Part shown: in pieces, positions 1-6,960 of the stretch
Layout: each line of letters opens with the position of its first letter
Position numbering within the stretch: the stretch's first letter is position 1
NCBI GenBank assembly: GCA_964022115.1
Contig: CAXIBC010000023.1
Span: 1-34,502, forward strand
From: Oleispira sp964022115
GTDB lineage: Bacteria > Pseudomonadota > Gammaproteobacteria > Pseudomonadales > Oceanobacteraceae
Reading direction: 5' to 3'
Length of the DNA stretch: 34,502 bases
Position numbers and translations under genes: made by a program
Notes under the pieces: model-generated
The model's database searches: none
Seen by the model: only the letters and a program-made list of their open reading frames with translations
Told to the model about the DNA's origin: nothing

Positions 1-20
1 CGAGCAATTTCAGGCCTAGA

Positions 21-133
21 TGAATGATTGTCCACGACAAAACCCGGCTTATCGGGCATCTCCAACTATTTTAATAAGTGAATGATTATCCACGACAACC
101 TTTGATAAAATCAGGGCTTATCGGGCATCTCCA
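21..133. repeat. Two imperfect direct repeat units, array cut by window edge
   Basis: Two units share a left block (TGAATGATT-G/A-TCCACGACAA at 21-40 and 79-98, one mismatch) and an identical right block (GGCTTATCGGGCATCTCCA at 46-64 and 115-133). The segment between the blocks differs in length: 5 bases in the first unit, 16 in the second. Each unit can fold locally: CCCG/CGGG in the first, GATAA/TTATC in the second. On the minus strand, ATG at 59-57 opens a frame running off the left edge (MPDKPGFVVDNHSS...), while the same frame in the second unit stops after five codons. Three plus-strand stops at 17-27 suggest any upstream plus-strand gene ends here. Irregular spacing rules out a CRISPR array. 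Identity unknown. Confidence 0.7.
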
Positions 134-143
134 CTAAATATCT

Positions 144-180
144 AAAATCCTCTCATGTATTGCATGAGGGGATTTTTTTT
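144..180. terminator. Bidirectional rho-independent terminator
   Basis: The arms at 144-157 and 163-176 pair over 14 positions (AAAATCC... with ...GGATTTT, one G.U) around a 5-base loop, followed by a run of eight T. The A run on the left side makes it usable on the minus strand too. It probably ends transcription from a gene left of the window and isolates the lipoprotein gene. Confidence 0.8.
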
Positions 181-314
181 GTCTATGAAAAGTTAGCGGT
201 ATTTCGATACATGTAAGTCAGTAGACATGGCATGGATAATTGTATGGATAGCCGTGTTAACAGAGATCTAGCGCTATAACATCGATAGTGGCTAAAATTC
301 ACAAAGTTACTCAT

Positions 315-343
315 TTGTTAATTAACTACCTCGTGTCTATAGT
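315..343 (+). promoter_or_regulatory. Predicted sigma70 promoter of the lipoprotein gene
   Basis: TTGTTA at 315-320 and TATAGT at 338-343 are separated by 17 bases. This places a start site near 350, about 34 bases before the GTG start at 384. The rest of 181-383 shows no gene. Prediction from consensus match only. Confidence 0.5.
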
Positions 344-383
344 TTAAAGAGTCTATTTCTTTTATGGCCGCAGGACGCATAGT

Positions 384-1274
384 GTGAAACAAAAATTCAT
401 TTTTATTTTTATAACTATTATGTTTTTAGTCTCCTGCACCAGTAACATGGTTCTTTACCGAGATGATATTAAAGGTTTTGATCTAGCTGAAGATACCCTT
501 GTTAACTCTCCATATTGTGACGTGATCCAGAAAGAGTATAAAGCCGGCAAGAAGGTGATTGTCGCTAAAGGAACCCGCTGGGTTGATCCTGCATCAGCGG
601 ATGGAAAGCATTATGCTTGCAGAATAGGAGATGTTGGTTGCAAAAATGAGATAGTCTCTTTGACTAAAATTAAGCAGGATAGCAAGTACGCACTAGAAGG
701 CTGTATGCGTGCAAGTATCGGTTATAAAAGTCAATCTGTAGCAAAAGCACAGAAGAAAATTGTATCGCGGGCAGGTACTGATAATACAAAACGATCAAAG
801 GCATTTAATACATTAATAGATGTGCTATTGAATAAAAAAATCATCACTTCTCGTAAACAAAAGTTCCTATACTATAATTTTTCGAATTTCACTGCGGCTT
901 TGATTAAAGAAGCGGATGTGACGGATATTCAAGGTAATATTTTATTAGGCACTTCTCAGCCAATTGTTGAGTCTTACGGAATTATTCCCCATGTTTATCG
1001 AGTACAGCAAGTATTCTTTGAAATGGTAATTCTTGATTGTGGAAAATGTGGCTTACCACCGGTAGGGATTCGACGAGTCGATGGCCGTCCATCGCCAATA
1101 GAGGGGCAAGTATTTAATGATACTCGGGCGATTTATAAGTTTGTTGGTATCGAGCATTACCGAACATTATTGAATGATAGGAGGCAGGTCGTTTTATTTG
1201 ATCGAGTTTCAATGCGCAGTTTAAATCTTCCTAGCAATTATTTACACCAAGTAATGCCCAGTGATTACTTATAG
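384..1274 (+). CDS. Putative lipoprotein of unknown function
   Basis: I do not recognise this 296-residue protein. It starts at GTG, with AGGA at 372-375 eight bases upstream. Residues 1-18 form a lipoprotein signal (MKQK, hydrophobic stretch, then a lipobox ending LVSC), so Cys18 is predicted to be lipidated and the protein anchored to the inner or outer membrane. Residue 19 is Thr, not Asp, so there is no obvious inner-membrane retention signal. The mature part has six more cysteines (45, 79, 86, 107, 219, 222), the last two as CGKC, suggesting periplasmic disulfides or metal binding. No internal membrane segment or known domain was recognised. It has its own predicted promoter and stands alone, convergent with the CDF pump gene. 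The coding call is firm; the function is open. Confidence 0.8.
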   Translation: MKQKFIFIFITIMFLVSCTSNMVLYRDDIKGFDLAEDTLVNSPYCDVIQKEYKAGKKVIVAKGTRWVDPASADGKHYACRIGDVGCKNEIVSLTKIKQDSKYALEGCMRASIGYKSQSVAKAQKKIVSRAGTDNTKRSKAFNTLIDVLLNKKIITSRKQKFLYYNFSNFTAALIKEADVTDIQGNILLGTSQPIVESYGIIPHVYRVQQVFFEMVILDCGKCGLPPVGIRRVDGRPSPIEGQVFNDTRAIYKFVGIEHYRTLLNDRRQVVLFDRVSMRSLNLPSNYLHQVMPSDYL

Positions 1275-1304
1275 AGGGGGTATTGTGCCTAAAATGAGTA
1301 GTAA

Positions 1305-2240
1305 TTATTTTCTTATGGGATGGGGCAATTTAGCGTCACGGCAAATTTCATTAGGCCACTCAAGTTCAATGGTTGTATGCTCCAATTCAAACTGTGCGAG
1401 CTGATGTTTAATCTCAAGCTTAAGCGCTTCCTGTTGTTCAATATTCAATCTCTTGGATAAGGTTAGGTGTGCGGTTAATACGTGGGACTCTCCGTCTAAT
1501 GACCATAGGTGCAGGTGGTGTAAATCAGCGACGAAATCGATTTTTAATAATGTTTCTTTAACCTTGTAATATAAACTTATATTAGGGCTTGATTGAGCAA
1601 AGAGCTTTAAAGTTATCCATAAATTACGGGCTACATTGACTAGGATAAATAAGGTGAAAGCAATCGCAAGCAGTGGGTCGAGTATGGGCAGCTCGGCAAA
1701 CATAAGCACAATAGATACGATTAATACCGTGACCCAGCCTAGAACATCCTCCAATAAATGCCAGTTTAATAGGCGTTCATTTAGCGTTTTACCGGCACTG
1801 AGCTTATAGGCGGCAAAGCCATTCACGCACACGCCAAATAGAGCCAATAGCAACATACCTTCAACTTCTGGCATGATGGGGTCACTAAGGCGAGGAATGG
1901 CTGTCGACATCACCCAGGCTGAGCCTATTAATAAAACGATGCCATTAAACAGGGCGCCAAATAATGATAAGCGGCGATAGCCATAGCTGAATTCACTGCT
2001 AGCCTGTTTTTTTCCAAGCTTGTTGAGGACCCAGGCGCTGCCAATCGACAAGCTATCACCAAAATCATGAATCGCATCCGACATAATCGCCGTACTGTTG
2101 GTTAGCCAGCCGCCAATGAATTCTATAATGGTGAAGCTTAGATTGAGGAAGAAAGCCCAGCCGATTCGTTGTGAGCTCATATCTTTGTCATGGTGATGGC
2201 TGTGTGTGTGGTTGTGCGACTGTTTATGTTTGTGGCTCAT
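1305..2240 (-). CDS. Cation diffusion facilitator (CDF) family metal efflux protein
   Basis: A CDF antiporter expected to export Zn2+ or a related divalent cation from the cytoplasm in exchange for protons. The first 20 residues are His-rich (about nine His), a typical metal-binding tail of the ZitB/CzcD/ZnT branch. Six hydrophobic segments follow between about residues 26 and 215. Both intramembrane metal-site motifs are present as HxxxD: His58-Asp62 in TM2 and His161-Asp165 in TM5, the arrangement usual for Zn2+-preferring members. A cytoplasmic ferredoxin-like C-terminal domain follows (about 220-300). I chose the ATG at 2240 over the in-frame TTG at 2246, two codons upstream; neither has a strong Shine-Dalgarno. 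It runs convergently with the lipoprotein gene and divergently from the acyl-CoA dehydrogenase gene. Family call is firm; the exact metal is inferred. Confidence 0.9.
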   Translation of the reverse strand: MSHKHKQSHNHTHSHHHDKDMSSQRIGWAFFLNLSFTIIEFIGGWLTNSTAIMSDAIHDFGDSLSIGSAWVLNKLGKKQASSEFSYGYRRLSLFGALFNGIVLLIGSAWVMSTAIPRLSDPIMPEVEGMLLLALFGVCVNGFAAYKLSAGKTLNERLLNWHLLEDVLGWVTVLIVSIVLMFAELPILDPLLAIAFTLFILVNVARNLWITLKLFAQSSPNISLYYKVKETLLKIDFVADLHHLHLWSLDGESHVLTAHLTLSKRLNIEQQEALKLEIKHQLAQFELEHTTIELEWPNEICRDAKLPHPIRK

Positions 2241-2353
2241 AATCAAGGTCTTTGTCGGTACCGGTTAATTCATGGTCTTTTTCTACTATTCATAAGATTA
2301 ATAGATATTAAGTATTACAAATCATTTCATTCATAGATCGGCACTGGTTAGCA

Positions 2354-2369
2354 TTATTAATATTAATAA
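2354..2369. promoter_or_regulatory. 16-base perfect AT palindrome between divergent genes
   Basis: TTATTAATATTAATAA is a perfect inverted repeat lying 49 bases before the ATG of the acyl-CoA dehydrogenase gene, in the 177-base region shared with the divergent CDF gene. Position and symmetry fit an operator for a dimeric regulator, but AT-only palindromes arise easily by chance. A smaller palindrome, CGGTACCG at 2256-2263, lies in the CDF leader. No gene was seen in 2241-2417. Confidence 0.3.
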
Positions 2370-2417
2370 CAGATTAAAGATTACAGACTGAGCTCAGATA
2401 AAACGAGGAATTTGGCG

Positions 2418-3662
2418 ATGGATTTTGAATTAAGCCCAAAAGCAAAAGATTACGTTAAAAGAACAAAAGCCTTTATCAAAAAGCATATTGAACCCATTGA
2501 AGCTGATTTTTGGGCGGATGTGACAGAAAAACAGAACCACGGTGATTGGACCAAATGGGAAGTGCCAGCCATTGTTGAAGAGTTAAAAGCTAAGGCAAAA
2601 GCTGAGGGCTTGTGGAATATGTTTTTGCCTGACGATGAGTTAGGGGCTGGTTTAAGCGTTTTGGAATACGCTTCGGTGGCAGAAGAAACAGGTCGCAGTT
2701 TATTGGCGCCTACTATTTTTAACTGTAATGCCCCAGATAGCGGAAACATGGAGTTATTGTGGCGTTATGGTAGCGAGGAGCAAAAAGCCAAATGGTTAAC
2801 ACCATTATTAGAAGGCCAGATTCGTTCAGTTTTCTTTATGACAGAGCCAGAAGTTGCTTCATCGGATGCCACCAATATGGAAGCTACAGCGATCGTTGAA
2901 GGTGATGAGGTGGTCTTAAACGGCACCAAGTGGTGGTCGAGTGGTGTTGGTGATCCGCATTGCAAAGTGGGTATTTTCATGGCCAGCACTCCGGATGAAA
3001 GTAAGGATCGTCACCATCAGCATTCAATGGTTCTTGTACCCTTAGATACTCCAGGGGTTGAAATTGTGCGTATGTTGCCAGTATTTGGTGCTTATGATGC
3101 CCCTCATGGTCATGGTGAGGTTAAATTTACGAACGTGCGATTGCCAGCATCTAGCTTTATTAGCGGCCCTGGTATGGGTTTTGAAATCGCTCAAGGGCGT
3201 TTAGGACCTGGCCGTATTCATCACTGCATGCGTTGCTTAGGCGCTGCCGAGAAATCATTAGAATTGATGGTGGATCGTGGCATGGCAAGAACCGCTTTTC
3301 ATAAACCAATTCTTAAATTAGGCGGAAATGCCGAACGTCTAGCAGAAGCTCGCATTGCCATTGATCAGGCGCGTTTATTAACACTGTTTGCCGCTTGGAA
3401 GATGGACAAGGTAGGCGCCATGGGGGCCATGACTGAAATTTCAGCGATTAAAGTGGTTGCACCAAACGTTTTGCAGAAAGTTGTTGATGATACCATTCAA
3501 ATTCATGGGGGAGCCGGAGTTAGTCAAGATACCCCATTAACCGCTTTTTATATGCAGGCGCGCTCTTTGCGCTTAGCGGATGGCCCAGATGAGGTTCATA
3601 AAGGTGTCATTGCACGTATTGAGCTGGCCAAGCGTGGGCACTTTAGTAAAAAAAGAAAATAA
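2418..3662 (+). CDS. Acyl-CoA dehydrogenase family protein
   Basis: A flavoprotein of the acyl-CoA dehydrogenase superfamily (FAD-dependent alpha,beta-desaturation of an acyl-CoA, passing electrons to ETF), about 414 residues. Visible landmarks are the N-terminal helical domain with the LEYASVAEETGRS segment, the FAD/substrate segment FFMTEPEVASSDATN near residue 140 (a variant of the family signature TEP..GSD), and the C-terminal signature QIHGGAGVSQDTPL near residue 360 followed by ADGPDEVHK. The overall pattern resembles the ACAD10/11-like long-chain or hydroxyacyl branch more than short-chain enzymes, but substrate cannot be read from sequence. I chose ATG 2418 because GAGGA at 2405-2409 lies eight bases upstream; the longer frame from TTG 2412 adds only two residues and has worse spacing. 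No beta-oxidation partner is adjacent. Confidence 0.9.
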   Translation: MDFELSPKAKDYVKRTKAFIKKHIEPIEADFWADVTEKQNHGDWTKWEVPAIVEELKAKAKAEGLWNMFLPDDELGAGLSVLEYASVAEETGRSLLAPTIFNCNAPDSGNMELLWRYGSEEQKAKWLTPLLEGQIRSVFFMTEPEVASSDATNMEATAIVEGDEVVLNGTKWWSSGVGDPHCKVGIFMASTPDESKDRHHQHSMVLVPLDTPGVEIVRMLPVFGAYDAPHGHGEVKFTNVRLPASSFISGPGMGFEIAQGRLGPGRIHHCMRCLGAAEKSLELMVDRGMARTAFHKPILKLGGNAERLAEARIAIDQARLLTLFAAWKMDKVGAMGAMTEISAIKVVAPNVLQKVVDDTIQIHGGAGVSQDTPLTAFYMQARSLRLADGPDEVHKGVIARIELAKRGHFSKKRK

Positions 3663-3691
3663 TACTAATAAAGGAATGAGTATTATGACTA

Positions 3692-4528
3692 TTAAAAGTA
3701 CCTTCCTAAGCCAATAAAGTATTGCTGTACCAGCCCTGATGCGACGATAGGGCTGTTGCTGATAGTGTCACTAAATTGATAGTGGCGCAGGCCTGCATAA
3801 ATCCCCCATTTTTTTTGCTCTGTTGTTGATTGCCAATTGAAATCATAGGTTGCAATAAATTCTACCTCTGCTGACCAGCCCGGTTCGGCTTGATAGGCTT
3901 TCTGGTTCCCTAGGGTAAGCTCGCTATTATCAATTCCATAATAATAATCATTTAAATCTTGGCTTTGGCTTTGCAGCCCGAAGGTGGTTAATAAGCGAAG
4001 GCTATTGAAGCTAGAAAAGGGCTTAAAGCTGTCGCGACGATAAAACGTTATCTCAGCTTCTTGCCCTTTATGAGTGGAAGAAATGTCGTGTAAAACGGCG
4101 ATACGGCCAACCCAGCCACTGTCGAAGCGGCGCCCTACTTGTATGCCAGCTTCGAAAGAACTCTTGCGTTCTTCAAGGTCGTACTGTTGCAAAAAATCGC
4201 TGCTATTAATGTCCGCTTTTGAAAGCTTGCTATGACTTCTTATATTACCAATAAGGGAGCTGAAATAGGTTCCGTCGCGATAGAAGTTATAGCCAAAACG
4301 GTTAGCTTCAATGAATATTGGGCCGTAACCACCAAAGATCAGAGGGGTGGCACTCGCTTGGTTATCCACAGCCTTAAATTGGCTATTTTTGACGGTTACA
4401 GCGATAGACCACAAGCCGTACATAGGGCCTATTATTTTATCGCTTAGTGAGTGCTTATCGGCAAGAGTATTATTGGAAAAAATGGATAATATAATACTGT
4501 TGATCACTATTATTTTATTGGCTTTCAT
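3692..4528 (-). CDS. MipA/OmpV family outer-membrane protein
   Basis: A predicted outer-membrane beta-barrel of 278 residues. Residues 1-23 form a Sec signal peptide ending TLA before Asp24. The mature protein opens with GLWSIAVTVKNSQFKAVDN, close to the start of the MipA/OmpV family, continues with the family-like segment ANRFGYNFYRDGTYFSSLIG, and has the internal pattern ...FEAGIQVGRRFDSGWVGRIAV near its middle. It ends in Phe (GLGRYF), the usual barrel-assembly signal. In E. coli, MipA links PBP1B and MltA; other members act in osmoregulation or multidrug response, so the role is uncertain. An AGGA Shine-Dalgarno at 4537-4540 lies eight bases before the ATG. It is divergent from mraZ across a 0.5 kb gap; proximity to the dcw cluster need not mean shared function. 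Confidence 0.85.
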   Translation of the reverse strand: MKANKIIVINSIILSIFSNNTLADKHSLSDKIIGPMYGLWSIAVTVKNSQFKAVDNQASATPLIFGGYGPIFIEANRFGYNFYRDGTYFSSLIGNIRSHSKLSKADINSSDFLQQYDLEERKSSFEAGIQVGRRFDSGWVGRIAVLHDISSTHKGQEAEITFYRRDSFKPFSSFNSLRLLTTFGLQSQSQDLNDYYYGIDNSELTLGNQKAYQAEPGWSAEVEFIATYDFNWQSTTEQKKWGIYAGLRHYQFSDTISNSPIVASGLVQQYFIGLGRYF

Positions 4529-4944
4529 GTCAGTAATCCTTTAGCTGATGGTAAGTATAGCGCTATCAAAAGAGATGCTCGATTAGCTTTTTCTCTATGG
4601 CGTTATTAGGTAATTTGTTAGTGGTGGCTAACATAGCAGTAATTATCTTTTAACACTTGATCATCTTATGGCATCATACTCAGTCTAGAGTGTGAGTATT
4701 CACTCAAGTAAAACTTAAACTGTGTTAGTGACCACTTATCTATAACAAAATTGTCTAACCAATACTGACTGATTTAGTTGGCGGTTACTAACTTAATGAA
4801 ATACTTTAACTTTATCCCTCAGAGCCACGCACAATAAGCGTTTTCTTCGATTGAATTATTTTAGTTTTCACCCCCTTGGCAGAAACGGTCGCTAAGTCCT
4901 TGTGATTTAAAGCAAATTTTCACATATCCACAGCATGGTTCACC
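4529..4944. other. Intergenic region between mipA-like gene and mraZ promoter
   Basis: No gene was seen on either strand in these roughly 400 bases beyond short frames that cross into mraZ. The AT content is high. One small inverted repeat (GAGTG at 4688-4692, CACTC at 4701-4705) is visible. The region must carry the promoter of the divergent mipA-like gene, but I could not place it convincingly. Confidence 0.6.
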
Positions 4945-4973
4945 TTGCAAAAGAGCCCCAGCATTTCTATAGT
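4945..4973 (+). promoter_or_regulatory. Predicted main promoter of the dcw cluster (Pmra)
   Basis: TTGCAA at 4945-4950 and TATAGT at 4968-4973 are separated by exactly 17 bases. The expected start site is near 4980, just before the MraZ boxes, leaving a leader of about 85 bases before mraZ. The layout matches the known mra promoter arrangement of enterobacteria, in which MraZ binds near the start site. Confidence 0.7.
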
Positions 4974-4982
4974 GTGCACTAG

Positions 4983-5007
4983 TGGAGTAAAGTGGGTAAA
5001 AGTGGGT
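4983..5007 (+). promoter_or_regulatory. MraZ operator: three TGGGN boxes at 10-base period
   Basis: TGGA at 4983, TGGG at 4993 and TGGG at 5003 repeat with a period of exactly 10 bases (TGGGN plus a 5-base spacer); the first box carries one mismatch. This is the known MraZ recognition pattern, lying just downstream of the -10 element, so MraZ made from this operon probably represses its own promoter. Confidence 0.8.
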
Positions 5008-5064
5008 TTTTGTAGTAATTGCTTAGGCAAAAAAACTGACTCAACATAATTGGGGCAAAAAGCA

Positions 5065-5520
5065 GTGTTTCGTGGACTCAGTGCGGTGAACTTAGATGCT
5101 AAAGGACGGCTAGCGATCCCGATGAAATATCGGCAATTGCTGGTGGATCTTTGTGCTGGGCGTCTGGTAGCCACTATTGATACTGAAGAACGTTGTTTAT
5201 TGATTTATCCCATCGACGAGTGGGAAGTAATCCAAGCGAAAATAGAAGCATTACCGAGCTTTAACCCGAGCGCTCGACGAATCCAAAGATTATTGATTGG
5301 ACATGCTACCGATATTGAGCTGGATGCTAATGGTCGCATCCTATTGTCTCAGCCATTACGTGAATATGCGCAGTTAGAAAAAGAAACGGTATTGTTGGGG
5401 CAAGGTAAAAAATTAGAGCTGTGGAGTAAAGAACTGTGGAATAGCCGTCGCGATGATTACATCGCTGAGGTTAATGCCCCAGAAATACTTCCAGACGAAC
5501 TATTAAATCTTTCTTTATAA
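5065..5520 (+). CDS. mraZ: Transcriptional regulator MraZ
   Basis: MraZ, an AbrB/SpoVT-fold DNA-binding protein that forms rings and represses the dcw operon; in E. coli its overproduction disturbs division. Two tandem MraZ half-domains are visible, each with the DxxxR signature: NLDAKGRLAIP near residue 10 and ELDANGRILLS near residue 85. The frame can open at TTG 5050, but MraZ proteins start M-F-R-G, which corresponds to GTG 5065, with GGGG at 5052-5055 nine bases upstream. This gives 151 residues, the normal length. It is the first gene of the cluster, 9 bases before rsmH, and its binding boxes lie 58 bases upstream of its start. Confidence 0.95.
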   Translation: MFRGLSAVNLDAKGRLAIPMKYRQLLVDLCAGRLVATIDTEERCLLIYPIDEWEVIQAKIEALPSFNPSARRIQRLLIGHATDIELDANGRILLSQPLREYAQLEKETVLLGQGKKLELWSKELWNSRRDDYIAEVNAPEILPDELLNLSL

Positions 5521-5529
5521 AGAAGTCTT

Positions 5530-6570
5530 ATGGCAAAACGTAGCAGAACAAAGGTCAGCAAGACTGAGCGCCAACAAGCTGAGCAACAGCAAGCTGATCA
5601 AAAGAAAGATCAGATTGGGCTGGGAGTAGGAGAGCAAGAAGACCACTTTACGGTGTTATTACACGAAACCGTTGAAGGTTGTGTGGTCGATCCAGATGGT
5701 ATTTATGTTGATGGAACCTTTGGCCGCGGCGGTCATAGTGAGTTGATATTAAGCAAGTTATCTGAACATGGCCGCTTATTTGGGTTTGATAAAGATCCGC
5801 AAGCGATTGAAACCGGTGAGGCGCTAGAGAAAAAAGATTCACGTTTTCAAATTATTAAAGCCAGCTTCGCCGAATTACAAAGCCAATTACAAGCCCGCGG
5901 CATTGATAAAATTGATGGTTTGTTATTGGATTTAGGTGTTTCTTCGCCGCAGTTAGACGATGCTGAGCGTGGTTTTAGTTTTATGCGCGATGGTCCTCTC
6001 GATATGCGAATGGATCCAACTTCTGGTGAAAGTGCAGAGGATTGGATTGCTCGGGTAAGTGCGGAAGAACTTGCAAGGGTAATGAAAGAATACGGCGAAG
6101 AGCGTTTCGCAAGGCGTATGGCGAATGCGGTTGTGCGTGAACGTGAGCTTCAGCACATTAATCGTACGGTGCAGTTGGCGGAAATATTAAAAGAAGCGAA
6201 TCCAGCTTGGGAAAAGCATAAGCATCCAGCTACTCGTGCTTTCCAGGGAATTCGTATTCATATTAATAACGAGTTAGGGGATCTAGAGAGCATTTTAGAT
6301 CAGTCTATTGATGTACTTAAAGTCGGTGGGCGCTTAGCGGTCATTAGCTTTCACTCGTTAGAAGATCGAATGGTGAAGCGTTTTATTCGTCGTCAAGAGC
6401 AGGGGCGTCCAATTCCAAGAGGCTTGCCGGTTTTAGATGACGATTTGGGTAAAACGATGAAGAAAATGAGTAAAGCCATTAAGCCCAAAGCGAATGAAGT
6501 CGGTGGTAACGTGCGGGCTCGCAGTGCGGTTTTACGTATAGCAGAGCGTATTGCTGGTGAGCGAGATTAG
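5530..6570 (+). CDS. rsmH: 16S rRNA (cytosine(1402)-N(4))-methyltransferase RsmH
   Basis: RsmH (MraW) methylates N4 of C1402 in the 16S rRNA decoding centre using S-adenosylmethionine. The SAM-binding segment YVDGTFGRGGHS is at residues 59-70, followed by FDKDPQAI, the family signature LLDLGVSSPQLDDAERGFSF, and the C-terminal SFHSLEDRMVKRF. At 346 residues it is about 33 longer than the E. coli protein as I recall it. The extra part is an N-terminal tail of about 37 residues rich in Lys, Arg and Gln (TERQQAEQQQADQ) before the conserved FTVLLHE. No ATG, GTG or TTG near residue 38 gives a shorter start, so the tail appears genuinely encoded. AAAGAAG lies just upstream of the ATG. Confidence 0.96.
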   Translation: MAKRSRTKVSKTERQQAEQQQADQKKDQIGLGVGEQEDHFTVLLHETVEGCVVDPDGIYVDGTFGRGGHSELILSKLSEHGRLFGFDKDPQAIETGEALEKKDSRFQIIKASFAELQSQLQARGIDKIDGLLLDLGVSSPQLDDAERGFSFMRDGPLDMRMDPTSGESAEDWIARVSAEELARVMKEYGEERFARRMANAVVRERELQHINRTVQLAEILKEANPAWEKHKHPATRAFQGIRIHINNELGDLESILDQSIDVLKVGGRLAVISFHSLEDRMVKRFIRRQEQGRPIPRGLPVLDDDLGKTMKKMSKAIKPKANEVGGNVRARSAVLRIAERIAGERD

Positions 6571-6576
6571 TTCTCC

Positions 6577-6855
6577 ATGAGGCAAGCAGCTAAAAAAAAT
6601 ACGCTGATATTTTTAGCTTGGTTATTGGTCATTATGTGCGCAACGTTCCAGGTGGCGGCGACTCACTGGCATCGTCAGTTGGTTGCGCTTTGGCAGGTAT
6701 CCGAGCATAAGCGATTGGTCTTAGAGCAAGATTATGGGCGTTTGTTATTAGAGCAAAGCGCGCTTACTGCTCATAGTCGAGTAGAGAGAATCGCTAAGCA
6801 AAAGTTGCAGATGATTGAAGCGCAAGATGTACAAGTAATTCGCAGCAGTCGCTAA
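6577..6855 (+). CDS. ftsL: Cell division protein FtsL
   Basis: FtsL is a small bitopic division protein that forms the FtsQLB complex and activates FtsWI septal synthesis. The 92-residue protein has a short cytoplasmic N-terminus, one membrane segment (about residues 9-27) and a periplasmic leucine-zipper-like coiled coil (about 35-75, RLVLEQDYGRLLLEQSAL), ending in a family-like VERIAKQKLQM segment. It starts six bases after rsmH with no clear Shine-Dalgarno of its own, suggesting translational coupling. The call rests on size, topology and position between rsmH and ftsI. Confidence 0.92.
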   Translation: MRQAAKKNTLIFLAWLLVIMCATFQVAATHWHRQLVALWQVSEHKRLVLEQDYGRLLLEQSALTAHSRVERIAKQKLQMIEAQDVQVIRSSR

Positions 6856-6960
6856 AGCAGAGGTAGTAGCGTTGATCTCAGGAAGAGATCGGTTGTAATA
6901 ATAATTAATTTGCTAACGGAATGGTTTTAGGAATAAGCAAAATGAAAGGCATACACTAAC
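6856..6960 (+). other. ftsL-ftsI leader gap with hairpin and short frame
   Basis: This is the longest gap in the mraZ-ftsQ run, where most neighbours touch or overlap. It holds an inverted repeat GATCTC/GAGATC (6874-6879 and 6885-6890, loop AGGAA) without a T run, and a 12-codon frame (ATG 6921 to TAA 6957-6959) ending one base before the ftsI GTG. The short frame has no good Shine-Dalgarno. No promoter could be placed confidently. Confidence 0.4.

Noticed and set aside
1..59. Minus-strand frame opening at ATG 59-57 (MPDKPGFVVDNHSS...)
   Set aside because: The same repeat unit at 79-133 closes the equivalent frame after five codons, and GGAG touches the ATG directly; it looks like repeat sequence rather than a gene start, though the left edge prevents a firm decision.
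21..133. CRISPR-like array at the left edge
   Set aside because: Only two units, conserved blocks at both ends with unequal centres (5 and 16 bases), and no cas genes; spacing is wrong for a CRISPR array.
5050..5064. TTG 5050 as the mraZ start
   Set aside because: Adds five residues before the universally used M-F-R-G start; the GTG at 5065 has well-spaced GGGG upstream.
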